In this document: one piece after another, positions 34,481 to 46,540 of the stretch
Layout of the letters: every line of letters starts with the position of its first letter
Position numbering within the stretch: the first letter of the stretch is position 1
Assembly: GCF_026151205.1 (NCBI RefSeq)
Contig: NC_087079.1
Span: forward strand, 3,366,730 to 3,430,729
Length of the DNA: 64,000 bases
Source of the DNA: Bolinopsis microptera
Lineage: Eukaryota > Ctenophora > Tentaculata > Lobata > Bolinopsidae
Direction: 5' to 3'
Position numbers and translations under genes: made by a program
Notes under the pieces: model-generated
What the model saw: only the letters and a program-made list of their open reading frames with translations
Told to the model about the DNA's origin: nothing
The model's database searches: none

Positions 34481-35205
34481 TGTTTAGTTCGACAAAATAC
34501 CGGTGAAAATTATTTCGTAGGCCCTAAAATTACATATTCAGATCAATTTTAAGTTACCCTGAAAACCACATAATATTGAACGCAGGTGCATCAAAGAAGG
34601 AATATATTAGAACTTGTTGTTTTAACTATTTAAAATTTGTTGTTTTTAAATGATTCTTGAAGTGGAGCTATGAGTACCGTGACGCTGATTTAAATCGCTA
34701 GGTAATTTTTGGGCCCCCTTTTTCTCCACCAATAAAACTTTAAAGACCCATACCGTTTGGAAGACTGTATAAATAAATAACTCATTACATTTTCACTTAA
34801 ATTTTAGCTTTTGTAGTGTGCTTCCTGCTCAACGATGATATCGACTAATTTTTGTTAAACGTTTGATACAGTCCTGAATTGTTCATGTGCAGTACCACAT
34901 GATATATATATATAATACCAGTAGCGAGCATTTTGCGTATATTCGTACATTGAACGCATACCAGACGATCATCCGATTTCATACTTATTTGATAGTTTTT
35001 ATTTTGATTTCGCTTCCATATTTTTCCTACTGTATAGTATAGTATAGTACTATGTTTTACAGTATGCACTGTATCCTAGGAAGTTTCTTGAACTTTTAAC
35101 AGGTACCCCTCCTCATTTAACCCTCAATTAAGTTTCCTATCATTCGGCTGAGTCGACCGATGACATCGCATAGATCGCATAGATCCAATGGATCCTTAGC
35201 TACTC
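34481..35205. other. No gene recognised
   Basis: AT-rich; TA microsatellites near 34900 and 35033. No domain in the short frames. Confidence 0.35.
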
Positions 35206-35209
35206 CCTA

Positions 35210-35287
35210 GACTAGGTGACACTGGGATTCGAACCCTGAACCTTCTGCGCAGAAGGCGGATGCTCTAACCACTAGGCCACCTAGCCC
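35210..35287 (-). tRNA. tRNA-like sequence (pseudo-tRNA or SINE head)
   Basis: The minus strand carries an A box (TGGCCTAGTGG), a B box (GGTTCGAATCC) in a proper T-arm, and acceptor-like ends (GGCTAGG with CCTAGTC). The anticodon arm folds with a loop of 6 or 8, not 7, so an anticodon cannot be assigned. More likely a tRNA pseudogene or tRNA-derived SINE promoter than a working tRNA. Confidence 0.5.
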
Positions 35288-35289
35288 CT

Positions 35290-35800
35290 TAGATATACTG
35301 TGTCAAACACTTTTTTGTTCTTCTTTATTGAAATTATGGTGTTACAATTGCAATTTAATTAAGAATAGGAATTATATTCAGGAGGTTCTGAAATTTCATG
35401 GAAACTTTTAGTTTCTTAATATATCACCTATATTTATAATCACCTAATATTATTTTGTAATTTGTATCGACAAATATCGTTTTATAGTTATAAAGTTACA
35501 TATTATCTATTAATTGTTTTAGTATTTGTGATTAATTTGTATTGATTTATTATTTGTGACTTATAAATTAGTAACCATTATATTACCGTCTAAAAATTAT
35601 TGTCAAAAATTAATTTTATGAAGGAGTAGGTTTTCAGTGGATGCGAATTTGTATATTCATTCATTGCTTGTTTAATTTGTTTTTTGTGTTTAATTTACGA
35701 TTATTTGTATTTGAGATTCTGCGATTAAATTTATTTTGTTGATTGTAATGTTGTGATATTGCATAATTTATTGTAAATATAATATATGTAGTATTGCTGT
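35290..35800. other. No gene recognised
   Basis: Very AT-rich with many TTTGTATT/ATTTGTG-like words; no element ends were recognised. Confidence 0.35.
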
Positions 35801-36060
35801 TCCACTACTACAGAAATAATCCCGATAACACTCGACCTCTGCCTGATCCAGAGGATATCACCATTTTACCTTCACACAGACATCGAACGCTGTACGAAGA
35901 TGACGATCAGACCTCATTAAATATAATATATGTTTCAGAATTATGTGATGTAACGCGATGTAAGTATTTTAAGCGGGCATATCCTGTCCAAACCCAGGAT
36001 GCACGACATAAGGAATTTGTTTTAACTTGTTTGTATGAAAAGCATTAAAGGACCAGTTAA
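35801..36060 (+). repeat. Interspersed repeats including the NNPDNTRPLPDPED segment
   Basis: 35806-35910 is nearly identical to the reverse complement of about 6480-6590, in an 84-codon open frame (35794-36048). 35938-36060 is a copy of 34136-34255 ending at AAAGGACCAGTTAACTG, a motif found inverted at 55998-56015. The coding nature is unproven. Confidence 0.55.
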
Positions 36061-36525
36061 CTGAAAAAAAAGTTATCGTCATGTAGTAGTAGTAGTAAGT
36101 AGTAGTAAACCCGCGATGGGGTGGCATGTGCCTCAATAAAAATATTACAATCATTTATTATTATATCAATTTATCGTTAAATATTTCAAAAATATCAATA
36201 ACGTATGGTTGATCCTTCACACTTGGTAAAATATATAAAAATAAAGTTAATCTACACTAAAGAATAAATAATCTATATTATATAAATCAACAATATTAAC
36301 TCCCCATCTTCTTGTAGTCATTTATCAAAGCGGTAGAAATCCAAGTAATTTTAGTACGCGGTGCGCAAGGAATTTCGTTTAAAAAATGTGTGGCAGTGAA
36401 AATTGAAAAATAAGTTGCAGAATAAATTGCAGTGACTGACTGTCAAATGCATTATCGCAGTTCATTTATTTGACTGCACTAACGTTTAGGATTCTTACAG
36501 CTGTTATATTTTGCTAATATTTTGT
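36061..36525. other. AT-rich, no gene
   Basis: A TAGTAG simple repeat near 36080-36105; otherwise unremarkable. It lies just 3' of the LINE RT on the minus strand and may include its 3' end. Confidence 0.35.
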
Positions 36526-37785
36526 TTAAAAGTTGTAAAGGACAAAGTTCTTGTCCGTCCACGAAAGGTTTTCTAGGTCAAGTTTTTGTTTGTCCTGTAA
36601 GTAACGTACAATGTTGTCCTTGTATGAATTAATAAACTTATCTTGTAACTTAGGTACGTTGAAGGGAAGGATTTTATTTATTTCGTTTATCGTGTTGTTA
36701 TATAATCGTGGTCCTACGTTAGAGATGCTATAATCGGTGATCCGTAATCTGTTGAACTTAATTTCAAAATACTTTGGATTTCTCCTTTCCGTTTGTCTAA
36801 GCGGTGATTTTTCAAATATACTACAGATACTCGATGGTGCTACTCCCATATAAACCTTGTGCATCAAAGTTAGACAGCTTTTAGCAATGAGATTAGGAAG
36901 AGCTAAAATTCCTATTTTGTTGAAGATGGATTTTGTGTGAGATGGTAGTTTACGTTTTTCTTTGTCGTAAAAATAGTTATGATATTCTGAATCAGTGGCG
37001 CGAATAGCTTTCTTTTGAGCAGAGAATAAAGACTGAATGGAATTTAAAGATTTAGTACCCCAAACAGTAGCGCAGTAATACAGGTGAGATTGAATTAAAC
37101 TATTGTATAGCATTTTTTGAGCTTTATTCGGAATGGAACTTTTAAGTTTCATCATTACGCCTGCATTTCTGGATATTTTAGTCTTTAACTGTTTAATGTG
37201 CTGGCTCCAGCTAAGTTTTGAGTCAATAATGACACCTAAAAATCGTTCATGTTCACTTTTCACTAGTCGCTGTCCTTCTATACTAATATTTATATCCTCT
37301 GGTAATCTGTTAGTGAATATCATGTATTTAGTTTTTCCTACATTAAGTTTAAGACCGTTGTTTTTAACCCATGTCTGTACAGTATTTAAAACTCTGTTTG
37401 CACGCATGTTCAGTTCAGTGTACGTGTCGGCAGAAACGATGATGTTTGCATCATCAGCGAAGAAAATATAATGGGCTATATCGCTTACATTTGCAAGGTC
37501 GTTTATGTAAATAATGAACAATATAGGACCAAGAATGGACCCTTGAGGAACTCCATGTTCCAATCCCATTTTTTCTGAACTGCAACCGTTGACGTGAACA
37601 TACTGTTTCCGGTTAGTTAGATAAGACTCCAACCAGGATAAGCTAAGGCCTCTTACACCATAGTGCTCCATCTTATGTAGCAGTATCTCACTGTCTACTA
37701 GGTCAAACGCCTTGGAGAAGTCAAGAAGCAGTAATGCTGACACTTGCTTCCTTTCATATTTTGACAGATTGTGACAAATAGCAAA
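36526..37785 (-). pseudogene. 5'-truncated LINE reverse transcriptase (CR1-like)
   Basis: A 405-residue open frame from the Met at 37743; the frame stays open and RT-like to about 37785 (CHNLSKYERKQ), showing that the true protein started upstream and the copy is truncated. The palm is intact: LLLDFSKAFDLVD (residues 5-17), HGVPQGSILGPILF, FFADDAN with FADD at 95-98, then the thumb and a C-terminal YYCATVWGT motif. No stops interrupt it, so it inserted fairly recently. It differs clearly from the 20.4-22.4 kb LINE, so at least two LINE families are present. Confidence 0.85.
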
Positions 37786-37924
37786 CTAAGCAACGAGTCG
37801 AAATTCCTAAATCTCTAACTGCTCTCTAACGCGTGTAAATAGCGTTTGTATTATTTTGGCGATGACGTCCCTCTTGCGCGCAGAGTAGCTCGTGAGACTG
37901 TATTTTACAGGTAAAAAATGAACA

Positions 37925-38400
37925 TAATACAATCTTTTCCCCCGAATAACTCGAAAAGTAAGTAATTTAGGGTACATGTTGCTTCATAAGTTGTATATAA
38001 ACATGGCCATTCTGCACAATTTGCACACATTCGAAAACCTTTAGGGCCTTCATAGCCCAATTAACCAGATACCCATAGTTTTGCATGATTTCTGGAACCG
38101 AAAATCAGTTTTTCGCCAATAACTGAAAAAGTAAGCACTTTAAGGCATATGTTTGTTCGTAAGTCATATATTAATATGCTAATTGCGGTTCTTTTGCATC
38201 CTGTCTGAAGACTCCATCACGATCATATCGAAAATGGGCTTAGCACCACGCCCAAAATGGTTTTTGGCGAATTTATCGAAAAGTAAGGATTTTAGGCCAT
38301 GTGTTGCTCAATAACTCCTATATAAACATGCATATGCGGCTTCGTTCAAGCCTATTTTGAAGTCTCTACGACCTTCAGAAGCAAGGGGTCGGTTACGTTA
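37925..38400. repeat. Diverged ~165-bp tandem repeat, three units
   Basis: Three units start near 37940, 38107 and 38268, each with AATAACT.GAAAAGTAAG, a TTTAGG.CATATGTTG-like segment, a TATATAAACATG-like segment and a CATCACGA/CTACGACC-like end. There is no coding potential. Confidence 0.65.
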
Positions 38401-38814
38401 TTGGGTCAATATGGGCGTGGCCCTCCTGGGTTTTCTCCACGGTCAAAAAAATGTCTCCAAACGAAAATCGTTTCATCATAACTTCGGGAAGGTCTGTGCA
38501 AAGTTTCGTGAGTATTAGAACATTTGCAGGTTCATTTCCATAAATGTCCATAAATGACTGGACTACACAACTTTAGAGTTAACTTTAGAGAAACTCATAA
38601 GTCATTTATCTCAAATTAAGCTGTTAGTGTCCATGATCAACCTCTGGCGACAATGTTTTGCGTGAAATGTAAAAATCAGGAGTAATATAAAAAAGGTATT
38701 TTTAGATTAAAGTGCTAGCTCATAGTTTTAGAATTGTATAGATTAACGTTGGTCATTTAGCCATCTAACAATCGATCGTGCCGTAATATATGGCCAGAGA
38801 ATAATAGGGTCTTG
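38401..38814. other. Left flank of the giant palindrome
   Basis: No gene. It ends AGAATAATAGGGTCTTG directly before the palindrome's CCCTAC. No duplication of this flank is seen on the right side. Confidence 0.4.
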
Positions 38815-38965
38815 CCCTACAAAAAATCTAAGACAGCTAGCGCGCTCTAGCTGTCTTAGGAGGCAATTTCTAAGACAGCTAGAAATGAGGGTTGATGCGC
38901 GCTAGCTGTCGTAGGTAGCTGTCTTAAAAAACTGAGCTAGCTACGACAGCTAGCAATGACAGTTT
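38815..38965. repeat. Subterminal CTAAGACAGCTAG array, left end
   Basis: In 150 bp there are about seven copies of GACAGCTAG or CTAGCTGTC in both orientations, including a hairpin CTAAGACAGCTAG-CGCGCT-CTAGCTGTCTTAG-like fold. The mirror array is at 54324-54474. Such subterminal clusters resemble transposase-binding sites. Confidence 0.7.
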
Positions 38966-39229
38966 AACCCCCATTATAATGAGGGTTTATAGATTTTGCG
39001 TCGCGCAAATAATGCCACGTAAATTGTTGTCATTATCACGTTTATTTATAAAATACAGGTTCGGTTTCCGCGCGCAGAGAATTAATCCGAAATTTTGGCC
39101 TAGTTTTCGAAAAAAATTTGTCAATTTTTAAGGCCCGATATCCTTTATTTTGTTTATAAACTGAGTTGAATTTGCTTTGGTATGATAGGTGGCATATGAA
39201 CTAACCTTTCCAGCCAGTTTTGAATGATT

Positions 39230-39905
39230 CTAGGTCTCTTTGCCTAACTGGACTAGCGCCTAAATCCATGAATTAGGCCATAAGACCAGTTAGTTCAGGC
39301 GACCGTTTGGGGTCTAATACTACTTTAAATTGAAGTTTAACAGACCAACAGTCCACCTTTAGTCGCTTGGCCTAACTGGACTGACGGGCTACAGTGTGAT
39401 GAGACCCGTACGTGCACCGTTTTACTCACCATGAGCTGACAAAGCATGCTATATGAGCCCGATGACGTGCTTCGACGAGTAAGTGGCCATGCTGACGTGA
39501 TCCATGCCTATATCTCTCATCAATAAAGAGCTCGTTAGCTCACACATACACAAGGGAATCAGCTGTTTTCAGGGGGATCACCAATATTTCTGGACGCTGC
39601 GCTGGATCCAAAAGGACCCTTTCCTCAACGGCTATATACTTATATAATATGTACTTGACTAATTAATTTGGTCCATGTCATCGAGCTAGGATATAGCATG
39701 CCCTGTCAGCTCATGTTAAGAGCAATACAGTGCACTTACGGGTCACATCACTCATGCAGTTAGGCCAGGTGACCTCAAGTAGACTATCGGCCTAAAATCT
39801 GCCCTAAGTTAGGAATAGGCCATCCGTCCGTTTGTTCAGTATACTATTACTTGTTAGGCCATTAGTCAAGTTAGGCCAAGCGTCCAGTTAAGCCAACAGA
39901 CCCGG
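39230..39905. mobile_element. Nested foldback element within the left arm
   Basis: Ends GGTCTCTTTGCCTAACTGGA and, inverted, TCCAGTTAAGCCAACAGACC. Several TAGGCCTAACTGGACT-like words repeat along both arms, and CATGAGCTGACA... near 39430 pairs with 39705-39720. The mirror copy is at about 53384-54059. Confidence 0.6.
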
Positions 39906-41154
39906 TACCCTCTCTACCATGCCAGATCGATTACAAGTCAGCCCTGGCATACCTATTGCCTCAAATTTCTGTCCCAAATTTGTCTCAATGTGCCAAAATC
40001 CGGGATTCATGAGTGCGGCAAAAATTGCGACAGAAAGTGGCCGCCAGTCACCGTTGAAATAGTAACACGGTTTCAAATACCTGACTGCATGAATTATACT
40101 TCTTTTTGTAAATCAGATACAAGCCACTTTCCATCTATTCATTACTTCCGATACAGTTACCCAAATGATGGAATACAAATTAAAATAACAATCAAATTAT
40201 ATGAAATAATATGAGGGCATTTAAGTTTCAACCAATCCGACAACCAACTATGCTGTCATAATCAGTTTCTGTATTATATGCCATGATTTGAGGATATAGT
40301 GTAAAAACCAATCCGAGGCCGATGATAATAATACGACATTCTTGCTCGTTGCGAAGCTAATTTTCAGTCTTTTGATATTTTGTAATGCTTTAACGAAAAC
40401 GCTTTTATATTTCAATTTTCAAAGTGAATGTTATTTATAAAGAAGTACACAGAAGTTCCGAATCTCAAAATGTCAAACTTTAAATATTATACGTTCTGCA
40501 GATATCGCCAGTCTTGTAATTGGCTCTTAAAAATTGACTGATATTCAAAATATCCAATATAATGTAACTCATTTTTTGTTTTTAAATAATAGTCCTTTTA
40601 TCCTAATAACACAATTTCAGCTGTCGTCGGCGACCATTTGTTCAGAAGATAATCACGTTTCTTGGCTGCCACTCTTTGTAACTTCGTAACCTGGATAAAA
40701 AGGTGGATTAATTGTGGTTTATCTGATTCTGTTCTATCCGCGATTGTTTTATATCAAGACAAGGTGGACACTGAGGTTGATCCAGCGACCAATCAAATAT
40801 GGAGGGCAAGAGCCAAGAGGAAGCAAATGTAAGTAATATTGACAAACCAGTTGTGTCGCTGTCCAGTGTCTTTGCTGCGTGGATTTATCTTGTCGACACA
40901 GCGGTTCGTGTCAAATTGACCACATTTGTGAACGCTGAGGAAGGGAATTCGGATTACAAATTTATAATAGGGGAAGTACGGCTCTTTATAAAGATATGAT
41001 TTAGTAAAAGTAATTGCTGAATCATTAACACAATGAAAATGTGCATTGTATTGTAGATTGTATTTAACTGCAGTCAATGAATAAAAAAGTCTGGTTCGTA
41101 GCTGAAACTTTTTCCGCCACAGTAAATGTTTTTAAATCGGATAGAATATTTAAA

Positions 41155-44100
41155 GGGGAAGCCAAGGGGTATTTTTGGGTACTTTGGGGGATTTCATTCT
41201 GGGGGATTTCGAAGGCGTTCATAGGCTATCGCTATCCATTATCGGTATGAAATCTTTTATCTAGATAAACAGATAAAGATTTAGGTTTTATCTAGACAAA
41301 ACCGATCATTTTTCTGCTGAAGGCTAAAGCCAAAATGTTATCCAAATTTCATAAAAAACTAATTGTCGACTTTAAACATTGTTTTACCAGTAATCTTGGC
41401 AAATAAAAGTACCACTTCCTTTCTTTTGAAAATAGTAAAGCACCAGTTTTCTTCTCCTAAGAAAAGTAGTGCACCATGACCATTTCTCCTCAAAACAATA
41501 GACCAACGGTTTCCTTCTCCCGAGAACATGAACAGTAGTGCACCAGTTCTCTTCAAAATAGTAGACCAACGGTTTCCTTCTCCCGAGAACAGTAGTGCAC
41601 CAGTTCTCTTCAAAACAGTTAAGCATTAAATAATTCAGTAAACCGTTTCCTTATCCTGTGGATAACTTGGAGCAACAGATTCCTTCTCCTGGGAACAATG
41701 TTTCACGCCCAGAACACTTACGGAATACAATTGAGTGCCCTGCCGGTATTTTTGACTCTCGTTAACAGTAACATGCTCGTGCCCATGCCCGTCTCCAGAA
41801 TGGTTACAAAGGTAAAACGCCAGCACCCTCAAGAGAACAATACCAATAACCTTCTCTGGATTTCTACAGTTCATACAGTTCTACAGTTCCATAGGTATAC
41901 AAATGTAAATAAAGCCTCTTAAGCACACATCCAAGTAAAATGACATCCAAGGAATGACATAAAGATCTCTTCTCTGTGGGGTAGTCAAACAATATGATGA
42001 CCCTATTAAAGCTGAACGAATAACAACATAGTTGAAGGAATTACAACATGAGTTGGGTAGGGCAAAATGTCAAAGTTACACCCCTCTCATCCTGAGCTGT
42101 ATTTTACTAAACTAACAGTCACACCCTGCTCCTGTTACACTAAGCTAACAGTTACACCCCGGCCCCTGTGTTACAATAAGCTAACAGTAACACCCCGCCC
42201 CCTTTGTAACACTAAGCTAACAGTTACATCCTGCCCCCTGTGTTATACCAAGCTAACAGTTATCAGGTGTGCGCAGGATTTTTGAAAGGGCAAAGCGCCG
42301 GCTCTGAGGTTACCGTTGCGAGCAGCCCCCGGAAAATTGTTCGACTGGATTATATACTAAACCAATAGGATATCAATACAGAAGGTTCAAAGCAGCAGTT
42401 GATTAGACAATTTGTTATTAGTAATATTTTGAATTTAAAACATTGGACAAATTAAAATTAAAGATAGCACGAGTTTTAAGTTATTCTGGATATCTCCAGT
42501 CTGAAAAGATGCCGTATGGCTTAGCGTACGCTTTTTGGTACTGGATCGTGATGTCCCATGATTCTGAAATAATGATGTTTTTTGACCCTTCTGATTAAGA
42601 CTGAGGCTGATCCTCAGTGCTTTCCAATTATATTAATCTGCCTATCTCAAATCTCTTTTGAGCCTCATCATACCCACTCAACTATGAGGATTGGCTTCCT
42701 AGATTTAGGAGCAGCCAACCCATGGAAATTATATATGCACAAGGCATGTGTATCGACCTAATTAATTCGAACCTACTATATTCGTTTAAAAATAAAACTT
42801 TTGCATCATGTCATTAACGCAAATGTTTGTGAAAATGTTTATAAAATTGTTTATAAAATTATTTTGTTGCTCTGTAGAAGGCAATTAAAAAAAATTCTGG
42901 GTCAGCATTTCAAAAAGAGCCAGGGGCGGGGGCCGGCGCGGGGGGCGATCGCCTACATCGCCACCCGCCTGCGAACCAGGCCTCCCACCCTCAAATTCCC
43001 TAAAATTCTAGGTTTTAAAGGTGGTTTTCTTGGTTTTCAAACCCTTAATTCAAGGTTTTCAGATAGCCATTTTCAAGGTTTTCAAGGTTTTTTAAGACGA
43101 ATATGTATGTTTGCACTACGAAAACTTGTTAATTTTATCTATTTTCTCAAAACTAATGAATGAAATAATATAACCTGGACTAGGTTAGGATTGCTCAAAA
43201 CATAAATGAGGGGACTGGTGGGGCAAAGGATATGATTTTAAGCAAGAAAACTGCCGGAGGCGAAATTTATAGTTGAAATTCAAGGTTTTCAAGCGTTTTT
43301 GTGAAAATCCAAGGTTTGCAAGGTTTTTGATTCAAAATATCAGAAATCAAGGTTCTCAAGGGTTTCAAGGTTGGCTGCTGCACACGCCCATGACAGTTAC
43401 ACCCCGGCATCTATGTTACAGTTAGCTAACAGTTTCACCCCGGCCCCTGTGTTTCAGATAGCTGTATGCAATGTCTCTCAAAATTGATTTTATAGCTGTT
43501 CCTGATAGAATGATATCTATCAGGAGCTCCCATGGAAAATATTGTTCCTAGCCAAAGTTGCCCCATAAAGTTATCAGCTTTTCAAATAAAATAATCAAAA
43601 AAAGGCCTATTTTAAAATTTTGATGAGACATAATTTTTCTAAATGGTCCTTAGAACATATCCTGAAAGTTTCAAGGTGATTGCTCAAAAAATGTAGGAGA
43701 AGATGGAATTTTAGTTTTCAAGGCGCGCTATTGAAAACCGCTTGCGCAATACAATTACATGTAATGAGCGATGACCTTTGACCGGTCATACCCTTGACTA
43801 GGAACAATAATTTTCCTTAGCAGCAATGATTCTAAACATTTCAATGCTCACGTTTGACTAATTAAGCTAATGATTGATCTGAAAAGAAACATATTGTATA
43901 AAGTAAAGTCACTGGTAATTTGAACAGCTAAGAGCGTAAAAATGGGGTTTGGCTAATTAACTCAACAACCAGAAGCCTGAGGACTTAAAAACCAAGCTCT
44001 ACCCCACTAATAATCTGAATTTTGAACATCCAGTTACCCAAGTTTAGATTATATTCCTAACTATAATCAGCAGTAGAGTTATTTTCATTTTCTCTATTAT

Positions 44101-44386
44101 CACCACAGGCTAGAGCATAATTTAAGTAGGTTTTGGTCTATTAAATCGACAGCCCAGCATGATGCCTGAGGAAGTTTAACCTAGGCTTTACCCCACTTAA
44201 TATGATCATTTTACTACTCAATTTAAGCCCCTAACTTCAATCAGAAACCGAGTCATTTTGATTTTAAGTGCAGTGGTCGCAACATGCATCAAACTGCAGC
44301 ATAATTTTGGGTAATTATGAGGACCTTTTTCACAGATGATTTCCAATGCCCATTAAGGCATTCCCAATAATACCCCTTGGCTTCCC
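41155..44386. mobile_element. Nested 3.2-kb element with 19-25 bp TIRs (left arm copy)
   Basis: Left end GGGGAAGCCAAGGGGTATT, right end its reverse complement (mismatch only after about 19 bp). There is no coding capacity. It holds a ~30-bp minisatellite (42080-42265), CAAGGTTTTC-rich repeats (43010-43370) and a 30-bp direct repeat tract (41440-41620). The mirror copy is at about 48900-52136. The TSD is unclear. Confidence 0.6.
42080..42265. repeat. Minisatellite CTAACAGTTACACCCCG
   Basis: Five to six units of about 32-35 bp built on AAGCTAACAGTTACACCCCG; two more outlying units are near 43390-43460. The mirror is at 51024-51210. The apparent peptide frame is a product of the repeat. Confidence 0.75.
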
Positions 44387-45632
44387 CCATAGTTCTAACC
44401 ATATAATGGCCAAACCATATGTTCTAACATAATTATTTTAATGACAAACCTTAGTTGATTTCATCTTTCAATCCGAATTGAAGCTTGACAGGATATTCCG
44501 CCTTTTTTCTGCTGCTGAAATTCTTGTCTACTCCTTCGAAGTTGCAAAGCGTGTATATGTCACTTTGTGTCTAAAGTTCCTGGTCCCTGAAGGATTTTGA
44601 TTGAGCAGCAGTTAAATACGAATTTTTTAGAATCTAAAGTCCAAATGTATTCACAGATAATTAAGAAAACAGAATTACAAGTAAAAAGCAGTTATTTAGA
44701 CCTTTATGAAGCTGTGAATGTTGTGCAATACATCTTTGTGATGTTCTTATCATAATCTCCATTCTAACACTCCTCAGCATATCAACTCTTTCAACCTGAA
44801 CAGAAATGTAAAATAAAAAGCTTTTTCGTGGCACACCTGTGCATTTTGAGTTTTGTGCCACAATATTATAAAAGTTAAAATTATTATTTATATTTCATAT
44901 GTAACAATCAAAGCGAGATATTACTTTTAGGTAATTAGTGGTTATCCTCCCAAAAGGATTCTCACCAGTATATAATTTGAATAATCAAATTGAATAATCA
45001 AATCTGAAATCAAACAACAAAATACCTTTCTTTTACAGAGCAAATGTGTGACTTTCGTGGTGAATCATATGAAAACTTTCCCGAGTCTGCTATCCTTGTT
45101 ACCAACTGATCATATCATAGCATAGACAACCGTATGAAACATCCTAGATTATTGTAGTTTGAGAAGTCAAAACATGAATAATTAGCTCACACCTCTGAAG
45201 AGGCAATGAAGGAATAAGAATATCACGCATCGAATGGACCAAAGTGCATCAACTTTATATCAAAAGTGTATCAAAGTATCAACTTACTGCCACAAGAATA
45301 CCACTGCAAACGATACAGTAGTTCTTTACAAAAAAATTCGTTTTTCGATAGAAGGTAATTCTTGGCAGACGACATTGCAAAACTAGACAAGAAAACCAAA
45401 ACTTTCATGATAACTACTATTTACTGGCCAGTCTGAACTAACAAAATAGTCTGAACTAACAAAATAAACCTCGCTGGTCGATTAGGAGGATGAGAGAGAC
45501 AACAATAACATGCACCTGAGAAAACAGCAGGTTTGTGGCAGGTAAAATGAGTGGCGAGAAGGTTAGCGCTCGATTCATAGGTGATTTTAAATTATATTAT
45601 AGTTGGTGAGCCGCGCGCCAAATGAAAAAAAA

Positions 45633-46540
45633 AATGAAAAATAGTTCATATTCATAAATCATGAATATTAAATATGAATTGCAAATTGAATTGTATTCAT
45701 TTTTAAGAATATTAAAATTCAAATAAATAAACAACAATATTATTTTTAATAAATGCAACTGCATACTGCAGCATGGCTCATCGTTTATTTTGCCTTTTTT
45801 CAATTTTTATATTATATCATATAATATTGCTAAACAATTTAAACGGAGCTGTCACATGTCAATTTTTTCAAGCAAAATTGAAAACTCTCAAAATCAACCC
45901 CGCTAGTTTAAGAAAAGTTTATAGTTGTCATTGAAATGATTTTGCTATCAAACATTTTTTATATGATTATATTGCAAGCCATGCCATTTTAAAATAATAT
46001 TATCTGAGCCACACGAAAACAAATGTACAAGCTGAGTTTAGTTAATTCGAAAACGAATTCGGCAATTATTTTTTCATTTTACAAAATCATTGTTAATTCA
46101 TTTCATACAATTACTTTTATGTTTTTTAAATATAAATGTAATGTGGATTAATATATTATTTTAGATTTGCTAAATTATTTTTCATTTTTGGCACTATGTT
46201 TATGTGATTTTTATTATGTCTGTCAACTTCCTAAACAATAGGGGGGGGGGGGGGGGGGGGGGCTTATTTTAGATTAAAAATTTCGAATTTATCTTGAATG
46301 ACCGCCGCGAAAAATTGTTTAGCCTTTAAATTTATTTTAAGTTAATAAAGTAAGCTGCAGGCTCAAAAATCAAAAGTTTAGTTTAGATGATTTTAAAATG
46401 ATTTCCGTTGTACTTGGGTTAAGTACAAATTTTGATTTGTTTGTTTAATTTTATTTCTAATACTCTGTGACAGTATTTGGTATTTTCAAATGACTTATGA
46501 ATATAACTAAATTTAGATTTTGGATTTATCATTTATGAAA
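45633..46540. other. Central loop of the palindrome with a 22-nt G run
   Basis: Unique 908-bp AT-rich spacer between the arms. 46241-46262 is 22 consecutive G. The short minus-strand frame at 45597-45803 is Ile/Phe-rich and unconvincing. Confidence 0.7.

Noticed and set aside
35210-35287. A functional tRNA with an assigned anticodon
   Set aside because: The anticodon loop would have 6 or 8 bases, so no identity can be given; kept only as tRNA-like.
40793-44861. Several 60-120 residue frames in the left palindrome arm and their mirrors in the right
   Set aside because: They overlap each other on both strands, include minisatellite-derived peptides, and show no domain or splice context.
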